A stretch of 64,000 nt of DNA from NCBI RefSeq assembly GCF_000346465.2, contig NC_034014.1, forward strand, positions 29,893,777-29,957,776, given 5' to 3'. The stretch comes from Prunus persica. Its lineage: Eukaryota > Streptophyta > Magnoliopsida > Rosales > Rosaceae. Shown in pieces: positions 47,921 through 61,500 of the stretch (within the stretch, counting starts at the first letter, position 1; every line of letters begins with the position of its first letter). Made by a program: the position numbers and the translations under genes. Below the pieces are notes generated by a model. That model saw only the letters and a program-made list of their open reading frames with translations, did not search any database and was not told the origin of the DNA.

Positions 47921-49180
47921 CTACCGTAAGTACGAGGAGTCGTCGAAAGTCATATCAGATGTGCCGAGATGAACCTTGCCACTACTCTTCTTCTTAGGCT
48001 TCTTACCTCCGCCACCACAAGTAATTGAAAGCTCGCAACCTAATGCAAAGCACGAAAACAAACTTCTGCCGCCGCTACGGCTCCGGCGACTCTTCGGCGG
48101 TCGGTTGGTGAGCTGGTGAGACGACTGGAGCAACTTCGGATGTTGACTAGTATTGTTATTGTTATTGTTATTGTTATTGTTCTTGTTCTTGCAGTCGTAC
48201 ACTGGGGGCAGCTCTGTCCGCCACCTTTCGATCTTTGTCTTTAACCCCTCCACGCTATCCTGGTCCGTCCATTCATCCAACAACGAGTTCCTTGCATCAC
48301 CTTGTGCCGCGTGGCGCACCACATTGCCTCCGACATGGCCAAGTGGATATATCCCCTTGGCTATGGCGGCCGCCACCACGGATGGCGAGGGCCCCACGTC
48401 AGAGCAAATGGACCCACCCTTTCCCCCTTTCTGCGCAGAGCTAAGCTCAGAACCGTTCACAATCGAGCTATTGCAAAATGAACCTTGAGGTTTAGTAGTT
48501 TTTGAGAAGCCCCCTGTAGCGGCATTGCAAATGGCGCTCGAGGCTTTGCTTTTGGAGAGCCCGTCGCAGACGGAGCTCGGGGGCCGGCTTTTCGAGAACC
48601 CGTAATCGCTACCCGTTCGATCGCTCTGGGATCTTTGGAAGATTATGAATTTGTCTTGATCCTTGTAGTTGGGGTCGTGGTTCTTTTGATTTGCCCCCTT
48701 TCCTTCCATCAAATCCCAATACCCGACGGCAGAGGAGCTGAGCTCGCTGTAGAGCGGCATGCTCCGCATGGTGTTGTCAAGGAGGCCGAGGCCGATGTTG
48801 AGAATCCCCTGCGGCCTGCCGGAGGGGCGGCGCAACTGGATCGCCATGAAGCGCATCTTGGACTTGTTCTGAAGGTTGTTCACCACCACGGCAGCCGTCC
48901 CGATCAGCACGTCGCGGAGCCACGCGGAGGCGTAGATCTCGATCATGATCTTCGACGTGTCGTCCTTGAGGAACTCGTCGTCGACTCGGAAGACGAACTT
49001 CTCGTTCCACGTCGGGTTGGTGTGGCCGTTCTGGTCGACACGTGTCGTCAGCTTGCGTTGCGGGTTCACCCACGCGACGGCGAACGTCCGCATGGATTTG
49101 GACGCCGGGTAAAGATCTTGCGCCGAAATCAGATTAATCTCCAGGAGCTGGAACGACGAGGCTAATGGGGGTCGTGGCAT
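47921..49180 (-). CDS. Single-exon C2-domain protein
   Basis: One open exon of 419 aa. The N-terminal C2 domain (about residues 10-125) starts QLLEINLISAQDLYPASKSM, continues NPTWNEKFVFRVDD and ends RDVLIGTAAVVVNNL; C2 domains bind membrane lipids, often with calcium, in plants of the SRC2/BAP type. The middle is Ser-rich with repeated GFSKS/GLSKS blocks, there is a run of Asn (codons of a microsatellite near 48150-48180), a basic PKSRRSRSGGRS patch, and a Cys/Gly-rich tail. Calcium-ligand aspartates look incomplete, so binding may be calcium-independent. The first half is GC-rich compared with neighbours, giving long shadow ORFs on the other strand. Confidence 0.9.
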   Translation of the reverse strand: MPRPPLASSFQLLEINLISAQDLYPASKSMRTFAVAWVNPQRKLTTRVDQNGHTNPTWNEKFVFRVDDEFLKDDTSKIMIEIYASAWLRDVLIGTAAVVVNNLQNKSKMRFMAIQLRRPSGRPQGILNIGLGLLDNTMRSMPLYSELSSSAVGYWDLMEGKGANQKNHDPNYKDQDKFIIFQRSQSDRTGSDYGFSKSRPPSSVCDGLSKSKASSAICNAATGGFSKTTKPQGSFCNSSIVNGSELSSAQKGGKGGSICSDVGPSPSVVAAAIAKGIYPLGHVGGNVVRHAAQGDARNSLLDEWTDQDSVEGLKTKIERWRTELPPVYDCKNKNNNNNNNNNNTSQHPKLLQSSHQLTNRPPKSRRSRSGGRSLFSCFALGCELSITCGGGGKKPKKKSSGKVHLGTSDMTFDDSSYLR

Positions 49181-50175
49181 GATTTGTAATTAATTAATGA
49201 ATAATTAATTGCTGCAGCAATCACAATAACAATTATATTAAGAAAGTAATTGCTGCGAGCAATTAACTAAAATATTGCGAATGGCAGGCTGTTTGGATAA
49301 AATAATACTGATTAACTATTTTTATGAAGAGGATTAGGCACCCGGAAGAACGTACGTGGTCAAAAGACAACGACTGACCGGCAGACAGTCGTGACCGGCC
49401 GCCGGGGACGTACGTATGAGTAGTAGGAAGAGAGGGATGTGCTGCAGTGAGGAATGGTTTGTGTGTGTGGAGACGAGAGGCTTTTAATTGAAGGCGTGTT
49501 GTTAGGGAAGTTTGTTAAGGTCAACGGTTTTAGGACCGTAATTTTCTGAACAAAAGCTATAATTATAAAACTCAACACTCATACGGGAAACAAGACAACA
49601 AATAAACTATCCGAATGATGCTGTTTTTCTCAAATTTAGAGTCTTTAGATCTGTTAACAAACTATCCCAATGAATCCGAGTCACAGCGGGGGCAGCTTTC
49701 TGTTCACTGACTCTCTTTTGATTAAGAAATTAATTAGAAACTTCTACACCTCATCTCTGATTAATTATATATATGTATATATATGATTATTAGGTTGTTA
49801 ATTATAAATAATTGTGTGAGAAAAACTGTTGTGCTTAATACGATTAATTTATGGCTCTCTAAACCAAAGCAAACCTCTGTTTATGCTACCTACGTACGTA
49901 ACCTGTATAATTCCAAAACAGGACACCTAATTACACGAAAACGTTGATTGCCCTGTTTTTCTTTTGGTAGCTGATTTTTAAAGCAGTTGTTTGTAAGTTA
50001 TTGTAACCCTGTTATTCTGGTGAATAAAACTCACAAGTTCCCACCAAAGTTAGATACAAGTAGGCAGGAAAAAGAAGAACAAACCCCAAAACACAAGCAA
50101 AAACCACAGATTGAGAGAAAACTGCAATCTCATCTCTTTTATCGGGAACCACTTTGCATTGTCTTCAAACCCCAA
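49181..50175. other. Divergent promoter region, C2 gene and PDLP gene
   Basis: About 1 kb between two divergent starts, holding both promoters and leaders. Contains ACGTACGT-type motifs (49351 and 49407) and a TA-rich stretch near 49767-49790. An ATG in frame at 49987 would extend the PDLP protein, but the downstream ATG at 50176 starts the signal peptide and is preferred. Confidence 0.6.
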
Positions 50176-51344
50176 ATGGATTTAACCTTGAAACCATTCT
50201 TTCTGTGTCTTGCAGCACTACTATTGCTACTACTTTCTCTACTATCTTCTGCAAACCCAATTAATTCTGACTACAATACCTTGGTATACAACCAATGCGC
50301 AAATCAGACATTTACTACTCCTCCAACACAACAAACCCTTTCATCCCTTTTCCAAGAACTAATTGCACACTCCTCCCAATCAAAGTTCTTCAAACACACC
50401 CAAGCCACCGGTGACGATGATGAGACTCAGACGGGCATTTCCGGTCTCTTCCAATGCATACAGGACATCAGCAACGAAGAGTGTCAGAGCTGCGTTTCCA
50501 CTCTACCTGATCTATCAAACACCTTATGTAGAGAGTCTGTATCGGCTCGGGTTCAGCTACATGGCTGCTACATGCATTATGAGCTCGATGGGTACGATTC
50601 AGAGTCTTCAAATCATAAATTAATGCACCAGACCTGTGGGGAGTTATCAAATGGGTTGGCTGGTGGGTTCGAGGAGATGAGAGACGCAGCATTTGCAGCT
50701 CTGGAAAGTGGTATTGTGATGAATGGTGATGGGTTCTACAAAACGAGCTATGAAGCCGTACAAGTAATGGCACAGTGTGTGGGGGGCTTGGGGACCTGTG
50801 AATGTGGACTGTGTGTAAGCAGTGCAGTTCAAATTGCTGAAGCAGAATGTGGTGCTGCTCTTTCAGGTCAAATTTATTTGGAAGAGTGCTTCTTGAGCTA
50901 TACTTACCATCCAGATGAAATACTTGACCACCCGCATCCAGGTAATTAAATTTCAAAATTAGTTCTGATCTAGATACTTCCGTTCTTTCTCAACATACCA
51001 ATAATAAAACGTATCAATATGCTACCGACGACGTAACGTGCGCATAAATTTTTTGAATTCATTATGCCTTTTTCTTTTTGACAAATGTTTTATGTTTTTT
51101 AGATGGGTTGTGTTATCAAACTTGTCAATTTTTCAAAATTATGTTCATGACTTTTCCTTGAATATCATTCAGTTTGCTAATGTGAGGTATATATACATAT
51201 TTTTAAATAACAGAAAAAAGAAGAGACAGAAATGGAAGCAATGGGAAATCGGTGGCAATTGTTGTGGGAGGAGCAGCAGCTTTGTGTCTGGGGTTCGTTT
51301 TTCTGTTGTTCGTCAAGTCTTGGTCAAAGAAAGAAGATGACTAA
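50176..51344 (+). CDS. Plasmodesmata-located protein (PDLP), two DUF26 domains
   Basis: Two exons, 50176-50941 and 51214-51344; 897 bp, 298 aa, the usual PDLP size. Signal peptide KPFFLCLAALLLLLLSLLSS, then two DUF26/Gnk2 domains, each with CX8CX2C: CIQDISNEECQSC and CVGGLGTCECGLC. The second exon gives a linker and one membrane segment VAIVVGGAAALCLGFVFLLF with the short tail VKSWSKKEDD. PDLPs are type I membrane proteins that line plasmodesmata and regulate callose and cell-to-cell traffic; the membrane segment directs them there. The exon 2 acceptor is the TAACAG at 51208-51213; the nearer AGACAG at 51224-51229 breaks the frame. Confidence 0.94.
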
Positions 51345-53443
51345 AATTCAATTGATTATTACAAAACAAAGTTTATTTATTTATATTTTATAGAACGTTT
51401 TAAAGTCACGGACTCGGGTGCCCATATTACAGGTCCAGGCCCAGGCCCAGGCCACGGGCTTTATCAATGAATGATATTATTCAGTACAAAAAATAAAACA
51501 AAAAGAAGTGAAAATCTCTCTTCTTCTGGTGTGTAAAAAGCAGAGCAGATCTAACGTATATGTAACATATGTTTACAGAATATAAGAAACAAACTATCTA
51601 GGGTTATTTAATCATCTAGAATAGTAAAAATTTAACACAACAACAACTGAATTTGGAGCACTTAAAAAAGAACATATCATTAAAATTTAACTTAGAGTTT
51701 GTATTTATTTACTAAAGAGCGGTTTCATTACGTTACGAGTTTGTTCAACTATACACGATAGATTTAAGTGTAGTCAATACTGTTATTTTGATACCATAAT
51801 ATGCAACCACATATAGACGTCATATATAGATATATAGAGCGCTTTCGTTGAGGGATTCTTCAAATAAGCTTATTTGAGATACACTTTTGTAGGACCCACT
51901 CAGCCTTGTACTTCACTAATCCAAACCGTCTATTTTGTAGATATTTATTTAAAGATCATATCTACGAAAAAAACCACTTGAATCTAATATCATTTGACCA
52001 TTCAATAACATGTTTGGAATTTAAGTACTTTCTTGAAGCATCATATTCATTGATTTTATTGGTCTCAATTAGCTGTCTTAATGATCTTCAATTTGTTTGA
52101 TTTTTGTAAGAATGATCTATGAATGAAGACTTGAAAAATTAATTGTTTGGGTTGGAAAAAAGAAGAAGGTAAAGTACCATAAAAAGTGTTCTTTAAATAA
52201 AATAATTTAAAATATAAGCTTCGTAAATACTTGCGGCGAGTGTGATATTTACCGTAAAAGATATAAACGCTAAATACTTTAGTTTTCTATAAATAGCCCA
52301 AAATGTATTGAAACAATGGAGTGATGAACCAATTTATCTCATCCTCGTAGTAAACTTCCAAATCACAAATGTCAAAACAATATAACCAAATTAGTGTAAC
52401 CTATTAAGCACGTATGGAAATTGTCTTTCCACTAATGTAAATAATAATAATTTACATTCTATTGCAAATTAACCAATCGATCCTCATTTTCCTATTATGA
52501 CGTGACAGCCCTATTAATAAATTTGCATGAATCATCCGTTGAAATAACAAAACCAGAAACCCTAGATCATGAAATTACAGAAAATTGGGTGACCAAAACA
52601 AAAAAGGAAATACCCAAGTAGGGGTGTATGTGTAGCCACCCGGCTTCTCGAGCTCGTTGCCTCATTAAATTCTTTTTGTATTTTTGCTTTTTGGGAAATC
52701 AACCATTTCCTCATTCAATTCAAACGAGTTCAAACAGCATATATATACTACACGGGGCGAGAAGAGAGACACAGAGAGAGAGGCAGAAGGAAGAGCAAAG
52801 ACAAAGGCTCTGCATTTTCTCACCTCACGTAGCCACGTGCGTTCCCCCTATTCTGGTAAGTCGCTTCTGTTTCCCTTCTCTTCCTACCCCTCCTCCTTCT
52901 TCTTAGGCTTTGCAGAGTGTTGTACAAACGACACCGTATCGGTCGAGAATACCAAGTATTGCTGTGGTTACGCGGCGTGCTCAAAATAGCGTGAAGCTTT
53001 GATTATTTTTCTATTTGCGGAGATAGTAATTTTGTTTTGGTTTGCCCATATAGAAAATCTAGGTATTATTATTATTGTAACTTGAAATGTGGGCTTAATT
53101 TACTTAACCAAAATCATTTCGAGAACTTTGAATTCTGCCCTATGTCTGCTCTTACTTGAATAGCGAGCTTGGATTCTTATTAGCCATTTATCACACAGAG
53201 GGACCGAATTTGAGAAAATCGTACGGATGAAGCTTTCACATGAACTTCTAAAGCCATTTTGATCCTCAATTACTAGTTGAAGTATACCATATCAAAGCTT
53301 TTTTTTTTGGGGGTTTAGGGTCACAGTAAATTGGAGTTTGTTACTATTGAATGAAATGCTCTGTTCATTGTTTGAGACTTTTTAGGTACTGATTTTAAGG
53401 CTTACTTGTCATTTTGATGTGCATTGATATTGTTGGGCAGGTA
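51345..53443. other. Intergenic, then ATRX leader with a 5' intron
   Basis: 51345-52700 is AT-rich spacer without coding signal; 51840-52140 has the look of a dispersed repeat (CCAAACCGTCTATTTTGTAG) but I cannot set ends. A noncoding leader exon of ATRX ends at 52855 with donor GTAAGT, and the intron reaches the acceptor at 53440. Confidence 0.55.
52739..52749 (+). promoter_or_regulatory. Probable TATA box of the ATRX gene
   Basis: CATATATATAC lies about 25-35 bp before the GA-rich leader start and 115 bp before the leader-exon donor. A G-box-like CCACGTGC follows at 52833-52840 in the leader. Position only; no transcript evidence. Confidence 0.4.
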
Positions 53444-56400
53444 ATGGAGGAAAGCCACAAGCAAGTGGAGGAAAGCCACGAGCAAGTGGAGGATATTGAT
53501 AGTGCTTCTAATGGCAGTGAGAGCGATTCTTTTATAGATGACTCAGAAGTTGATGAAGTTTCGACATCCGGACAAGACGACAAATTGCATCCAGAGGCAA
53601 GTTCTTACTCATGATAGGTTTTTTTTTTGGCTGGAATATGAAGCATTTTTCCTTTCTGTTTTAAATATATGATGTTCTTATCTTTGTTATGCAGGAACCT
53701 TTATCTGATAAAGAAATTGAGGAGCTTATTGCTGAGTTTTTGGAGGTTGAGAGTAAGGTATCAATGTTTTCTTTTCTTTTTAACAGTATTTCAACTATGC
53801 ACACAGATATACGTATATAGTTTTTATGTCCATGCTGAGTAATTTATTGGTTTTTTATTTGATGCCCAATTTAGGCTGCGGAAGCTCAAGAAGCACTTGA
53901 AAAAGAGTCTCTTGTCAAAGTGGAGAGTGAAGTTAGAGAAGAGTTGGCACAAACTCTTCATGGGGATGATGTTAGTTTCTTCCTTCAAAATTCATCCCTG
54001 TGGACTAGATTGTCTTTACCAATAACTTATATATTTCCACCTGTCTATAGCTGGAAACAGCTGTTGCAGATGAAATGACTATTTTAATGGAAGAGTGGCA
54101 AGCTGAGCTCGATGACCTTGAGACTGAGAGTGCTCATTTGTTGGTCTGCTCCTTTCTTCAATTCTGAGTAAATCTTTGGTTCCTAATACATTTTTAGCTT
54201 GCATGTACTTTGATGCTATAAATTTATACAGAAAATAAAAACCCGCTTAGTAAGAAGGATTTGCCTCTTCTTGTTACTTATCCAAGTGGGATATAATTTC
54301 AGCTAGCCTTCCCACAATTTTAATTTCTATGTCGATTCACTTTGAAGAAAGTATCATTTCCTCTTTTCCATTTTTTCTGGATTTCATATTGCTCTCTGCA
54401 TATCTTGACTCTTGTCTCATTGTTTTTCTATGATTATAACTTATAGGGTATAGTGGGTAAAGGGTGACAGCATGTACCATTTTAAAAGCTTTGTTTATAT
54501 TTTGGGTTTGCTAAAGAAAATTTAGAGGTTCTAACTTCATGGGATATTAACTAAAGTTGTTTATGAAGTTTTTTGCAAATGTCTATTTACTGACAAGAAT
54601 TTGTATGTCCCTTACCAGTAATCGTGATAAACCTTTTAATTTGAAATAGATTGATACTTGCTTAATTTGTGAAATATGGAACCTGAAATTACGTCTACCT
54701 ATTTTAAATTCCACGAAAGGAACAACTTGATGGGGCTGGCATTGAGCTACCAAGCCTTTATAAGTGCATTGAAAGTCAGGCTCCTAATGGTTGCTGCACT
54801 GAAGCTTGGAAAAGGCGGATACACTGGGTAGGATCTCAAGTGACTGGAGAATTTACTGAGTCAAGGACCGATGCAGAGAAGTATCTCCAAGCCCACAGAC
54901 CTGTAAGAAGGTACAGTTCTACATTTTTAGCTTTGTTGATTCTGCAAGGTATAGAGTTGATGGCACATAAACTTGCACTTTTGAACTTAGGCGACATGGT
55001 AAACAATTGGAAGATGGCGCTAGTGGATTTCTGCAGAAAAAGCTAACCATAGATGGAAACAAGGATGCTGTGACTGCTGAGGTTGATTGGTGTTCTCTCA
55101 ACAAACTATTTTCTGATGGTGCAACTGGGGATGGTGCTTCATTCGGCAGTAAGCACTGGGCTTCTGTTTACTTGGCCAGTACGCCACAACAAGCTGCTGA
55201 GATGGGACTCAAATTCCCTGGGGTGAATGAGGTGCCTAACTTTTTCATTAACATAATTATGGAATTTCTGCTTGCTACCTAAAGCTAATCTGGAAAATAA
55301 GTTATAAGAAAAGGAAAAGAGCAAACAAGAGGGAATCGTATTAGGTAAAGGAGGCTCTATTTCATGTAGTTTTATCATTACACTCAACATGACAGCCATT
55401 GTTTGTAGGTGCTGTGCTTGTTCTGCTTTCCTTTTCCCCTCTTTTTGAATGATCATTCATGGAGGTTTCCTATTGTAATTTAGATCTGAAGCTTCTTATA
55501 TGTTGGGGTGATTGTTTGGTTTTGGGCGTTCTTATGGGTTTCAGCATCTTTGGAGGTTAAGGGTAGTTACTTTTCTGCCATTTTTTTTTTTCCAATTAGA
55601 AGCTACTCACTGCAACACATGCTCTATTTTGGCTTAGTGTGTTCTTTCATTGAGTTTTTGAGAATAATTTTGCCAGGTGGAGGAGATTGATGATATTGAT
55701 GGCAATTCTAGTGATCCATTTGTTGCAGCTGCCATTGCAAATGAAAGAGAACTGGATCTGTCTGAAGAACAAAAGAAAAATTATAGGAAGGTATGTTTGT
55801 GCCATCCAAACTCCAATAGTTGATGTTCTTGCTGTTAACATCATCCTTGTTGTTACTTGTTATTCAAAGATCAATTTTTACACACAAACACACATTTACA
55901 TGTACTAAACAATTTGGCTACATGTATATTTGGTTTCCTACACCAAGAATTAATCATGAACCTTGGTGGATATATTCTCCACTTTGGTGATAAAATTATG
56001 TTTCTTATAAAAAAAGGATATAACGTGGAATGGGTATAAACATGGAAAATCATGTTAGTTGGGAAATTCTGAGGACTTTTTCACTGCTGTCTGGGAATGT
56101 ATATGGGTATAGAAACCCCTTAATAAACCCCGGTGTTGGTTTTTCAGTGTCCCCATAATTTTGCAATATTTCCACGAGGATTGTGCAGTCTTACCTTTTT
56201 GACGTACATTTTAGTTAACTGGTATTTGATTGAATATACTCTGTCTTATCATCTCTTTTAATCTTTGATGGCGGTCTCTTTGTCGCTTACCAACTTGGTT
56301 AGAGTAGGCATATGTGGATATGTTTGATTTACCTTTTTCATCAGTAGATAGATAACTCCTGCTGCTTTTAGACTTATAATCGACATTGTTCCCTTCATTA

Positions 56401-58428
56401 ACTGCAAATGTTCTTGATAACAGTTGGTCGAGCTTTAATTAAGTTGATAGTGTTTCTGTACTTATCCATTGCAAGGTCAAAGAAGAGGATGATGCATATG
56501 TTGATCGGAAGCTTCAAATTCATTTGAAACGGAAGAGACATCAAAAGAGACGTAAACAGGTTATATTGTGCTTGTGTTTTCCCTCTTTCTTGATTCTGGG
56601 ATTTTGAGTTGCAGTTTAGATAACTTTTTAAAGTTCTATTCATATTGCTAATGTAGAGTTTGAGACAAGTTATGGTGCTTAGTGCTGCAATCATTTGGTT
56701 GGTTATCCTAGCCAGAGTCCAGCAGTCATTATATGTCGTCTGTACAATTGTTATTCTTATCAACTCTATTTAGTGACATCCTATGGTTTTTCATTTCCAG
56801 AATCTTGTAATTTTCGTTTGAATTTGTTGTTGAGAATTACTAATAAGAGAGAATTGACGGCCATATTATAGTAAACTTACTTTCATATGAAAAAGGGAAC
56901 AAAAATAGAAGTCCCATTGATGATTTTGGATGTGATTTTAGGGTTATTGTGCTCTTCTTTTTCTTTCCCTTTTATAGCACCAAGTTCATTAGGGCTTTTT
57001 CTGTACAAGATGTGGAGTTGTCCTGCATGAGCATACATTTAACGTTCATTATTTCTTTTTTCCTGTTACCGAATTAGGATGTTAGAAGGAACGAAGTTTG
57101 CCTAGTTGATCAGGACATGGGTATGACCTGCATTTAGGCATTCATTGATATACATTCTTTCCTCCTATCAAATCAGGATGTTGGCAGGAAGGAAGTTTTC
57201 CCAGTTGATCGGGTGATAGAAAGCAACATGGCCCAGTCTCCGTCTCTGCTAGACTCTGCTACCTGTATCTCAAATGGGAAAATTGATGAACATGGTGAAA
57301 TTTTTTCTAACAATGATGATGAGATAGGATGCCAAAATATGAAGTCTGCTGTGCTTGAAGATTTGGAAACCTCTAATAATGTCGACCAAGAAAGCATAAT
57401 GAGTAATGGTTCTTCTCCGGTGCCTGATTCTAGTGAATCAAGAGGCTCCAAGCGTCTGAATGAGGATGAGGAACTAAACCTTGATAATAAGAGGGGTCGA
57501 ACTGTTATAATAGATAGCGATGATGATGCTCCACTGAAAGATATTTCAGACTGCAATTTGATAAAATCTGAGGACCAGTCCAATGCGGATGCGAGTATCA
57601 GCATATCTGCCACTGGTGGTCTTCCTTCACATGGTCTGAATAAGAAGGTCTACTGCACTGCTTGTAATAAACTTGCTGTCGAAGTGCGCTCACACCCACT
57701 TCTGAAGGTGATTATTTGTACAGATTGCAGATGCTTATTGGACGAAAAGATGCATGTGAAGGTATGGGCATGAGTAACTTTTATGCTTTCTGTAATCTAT
57801 ATTTGAACATTTTGTATAAACTTTTCATGGTCATGCAGGTGATAGAATGTATTAAACTGATTATTGGAAGGAAATTGATATTATAGTTTCTAATGAATCT
57901 ATATCCTCAATAGAAAGACCTTTAACTTTCTCATCACTTTTGGCTGTCATATGTAATGAAAAAAAAGGAAAGGAAAGCTAGCTCTTGTTAATATTTTATA
58001 TTGTTAATAATCTTTCTAAACCGTTTAATGCTTATAATTTTATATATTTATTTTAAGTAAAAGCTAGATCTTTTAGTGACCTAAGAAGGTGTGCAGGATC
58101 CTGATTGCTGTGAGTGCTATTGTGGGTGGTGTGGGCAAAGCAAGGACCTTGTAAGTTGTAAATCTTGCAAGACGTCGTTTTGTACGACTTGTATAAAAAG
58201 AAATATTGGAGAGGAATGCTTATCCGAGGCCCAGACCTGTGGCTGGCGATGTTGTTTCTGTTGCCCAAGTCTTATACAGACATTGATGTTACAATTAGAG
58301 AAAGCAATAGGTTCTGGAGATATGGTAGTTTCTAGCTCTGATAGTGATTCAGATAATTCAGATGCAGAACTAGATGTTGCTATCAGGTATAATGGTATTT
58401 ATTATGGTGATTTCTAAGTGAATTATTC

Positions 58429-58507
<79 letters not shown>

Positions 58508-61500
58508 CTCTCCATTGCTGAAGAATGCTATAGTTTATGTTTGTTAGCATTTTAAACTCTAAACAAGTGTTGAGATTTGTTCTTGAGCGTTAGGTATTTT
58601 TGTTGTGCTTACTGTGTTTCTGAACATATTTGGACTTTGTTCAGTTCTAAGAGGAAGAGAAAGAAGAGAATTCGGAGGATCATTGATGATACTGAATTAG
58701 GAGAAGAGACCAAAAGAAAAATTGCAATTGAAAAGGTACCTTCTTATGATGATTTTGTATTCTAACACAGGCCTTTTGGTACCGAAATTATTTCATGAAC
58801 CTATCTTCTGTAGGAACGTCAGGAACGCTTAAAGTCTTTGCAAGTACAATTTTCTGCCAAATCTAAGATGAAGAGCTCTGCAAGCTGTAATGGGAATTTA
58901 CCCGAAGGTGCCAGTGCTGAAGTGCTGGGTGATGCATCAGCTGGATATATAGTGAATGTTGTGAGAGAGAAGGGTGAAGAAGCAGTCAGGATCCCTCCAA
59001 GCATCTCAGCGAAACTGAAGACACATCAGGTTTTTCCTAATCTGTTAACTATTTTTCTCTTGAGGCTTTTCTTCTGTGAATTCCCTTTAGACATTTTGAC
59101 AAAGCTGGGACTGATATCAATGCTTTCCATTTCTTTCACATTGTTTCTTCGAAATAATACATTCTGGGGACATTCTTGTTCAACGCCACGGTTTTAGCTT
59201 TCCTGCAGCCTGCCAAATCTTCTATATTCAGCCTGGTTAAGAAATTAGTTACACGTGCACATATATATATATATATATACTTGTTTATTTCAGTTTTTCA
59301 TTGAATGCACTAGCTCAATTCGGATCCATTGGGATTTATGTTCAAAATGAAAGCTTTGACTGGGACAGGACATGCCATGCTGATTAATGGCAGTCTGTTA
59401 TCTGTTAATTTTCAGATATTGAGTAAGTAGCTGTATATTATCTGCCTAGTGCCTGAATGCTGATAGTATAGTCCTCTGTTCCAGTCTGAATGTGTGATCA
59501 GATTTCCATATTGGTTCTCACATATAATAAAATAATGGGTTCAAAGTGTTGAAGCCTGTGATCAGGACGAGGAAAAAATGGGTAAAGGGTGAGGGGAGTG
59601 TGCCATGCCTCGACAGTTGAAAAGAGTTCCATGTCTTACTTTTTCACTTGAATTTCTTTATTGCCATGACCTGCTAGACCTATTATTGTTTCACATATTT
59701 ATCTTTATATGACCTCCTTGATTTCTGGTTTGCAGTAAAATTCCTCTGGGAACTCTCTTTTATGTGTTATTAACTTTTTATGACTTGCCGTTTATCTTTT
59801 ATATTGTTTTTGTTACAATCTGATATCTTATCACAGATTACGGGGGTAAGATTTATATGGGAGAATATCATACAGTCAGTCAGAAAAGTGAAGGCTGGGG
59901 ATAAAGGTCTTGGATGCATTCTGGCTCACATGATGGGCCTTGGTAAAACTTTTCAGGTATTATGTTCTGTCTGCTAAATGCTCTTCCCAATAACTCTGGG
60001 CATTTCTTTAGATTGAAATAGGTGTCAGTGCATGTAGCAATGACCCTGTAGCCTGGTAGGATAGCCTATCTTGCAGAATGCAAGGAGATGGCTCATATTT
60101 TCTTTGCAGGGCATATATTTTTAAGTGGTTGATTGATATACTCTGCATAATTTGTCAAATGGCTTTCACAGGTCATAGCTTTTCTGTACACTGCAATGAG
60201 AAGTATTGATCTGGGATTGAAAACTGCACTTATAGTCACTCCTGTGAATGTGCTACATAATTGGCGGCAGGAGTTCATGAAATGGAGACCGTCAGAGCTA
60301 AAGCCTCTTCGCGTTTTCATGCTAGAAGATGTGTCAAGGTTTAGTTAACATTTGTATATTGTTTCATTCCATTTCCATCACAGTAAAACATTTTGCTTCA
60401 CTGTTGCATTTTACCTTTTCATGAATTAAAGTCTATTAGGTATGTCTTTGTTACTTGGTGTTGTTGGTTGCTGACGATACCTCTGTTTGCCAGGGAAAGA
60501 AGAGCAGAGGTTCTTGCAAAGTGGAGAGCTAAGGGTGGTGTTTTTTTAATTGGCTACTCTGCTTTTAGGAACCTATCCCTTGGAAAGCATGTGAAGGATC
60601 GACACATGGCTCGAGAAATTTGTCATGCCTTGCAGGTAGGTTGATTTTAATTGTTAACCTCTAAAAGTGTCGTTAATATCATGCGTCCAATTCTGTATTG
60701 ATTATTAACAGTAACTTGTAGTCTGTCCCTTTCAATGTCTTCTGACAGCCTATTCAGTAATAAGCTCCATCATGGTACCATATATTTAGTAGCAGACTTT
60801 TTAATTACCCTTGTTTAGTTTTCATGTTCCCAAAACATAGCATGCATCTTTTATCTGATCTTTTTAGATTTTTCCATTTCATATTGTCCCCTGTATTTAT
60901 CAATGAAAACAATGTTGTTTGCAAAGCTTGTGACTTATTGTTACATTTCCAACTGTCAGGATGGACCTGATATACTTGTTTGTGATGAGGCCCATGTTAT
61001 AAAGAATACCAGGGCTGATGTAACCCAAGCCTTGAAACAAGTGAAATGCCAAAGAAGGATAGCATTAACTGGATCACCTCTCCAGAACAATCTCATGGAA
61101 TATTATTGTGTGAGTTCACTTGAAAGCGATACATTGTTTTATTTCTTACAAATTACCTACTGTTTTGATTCCTTTGAAATTTTAATTGTTCACAGATGGT
61201 TGATTTTGTAAGGGAAGGTTTTCTTGGAAGCAGCCATGAGTTTAGGAATCGGCAAGACTTCTTCACTCAAAACTTGTTTGCTGTGCAATTTCGTTTTGTT
61301 TTTTTCCACATATCTTAATACTGCCTCCCCTTACATGCAGCTTCCAGAATCCCATAGAGAATGGCCAGCATACTAATTCAACCGTGGATGATGTGAAAAT
61401 TATGAATCAAAGGTCTCATATTCTGTATGAACAATTGAAAGGATTTGTTCAGAGAATGGACATGAATGTGGCAAAAAAGGACTTGCCACCAAAAACTGTT

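Noticed and set aside
48635..49165. 176-residue plus-strand ORF opposite the C2 gene
   Set aside because: It is the antisense shadow of a GC-rich C2-domain exon; the minus-strand protein has clear domain matches.
49987..50175. Upstream in-frame ATG extending the PDLP protein by 63 residues
   Set aside because: The extension is basic and polar and would bury the signal peptide; the ATG at 50176 gives a normal secreted PDLP.
57078..57120. Extra constitutive ATRX exon
   Set aside because: Between its acceptor and the only GT donor it is 43 bases and breaks the frame that the flanking exons keep.
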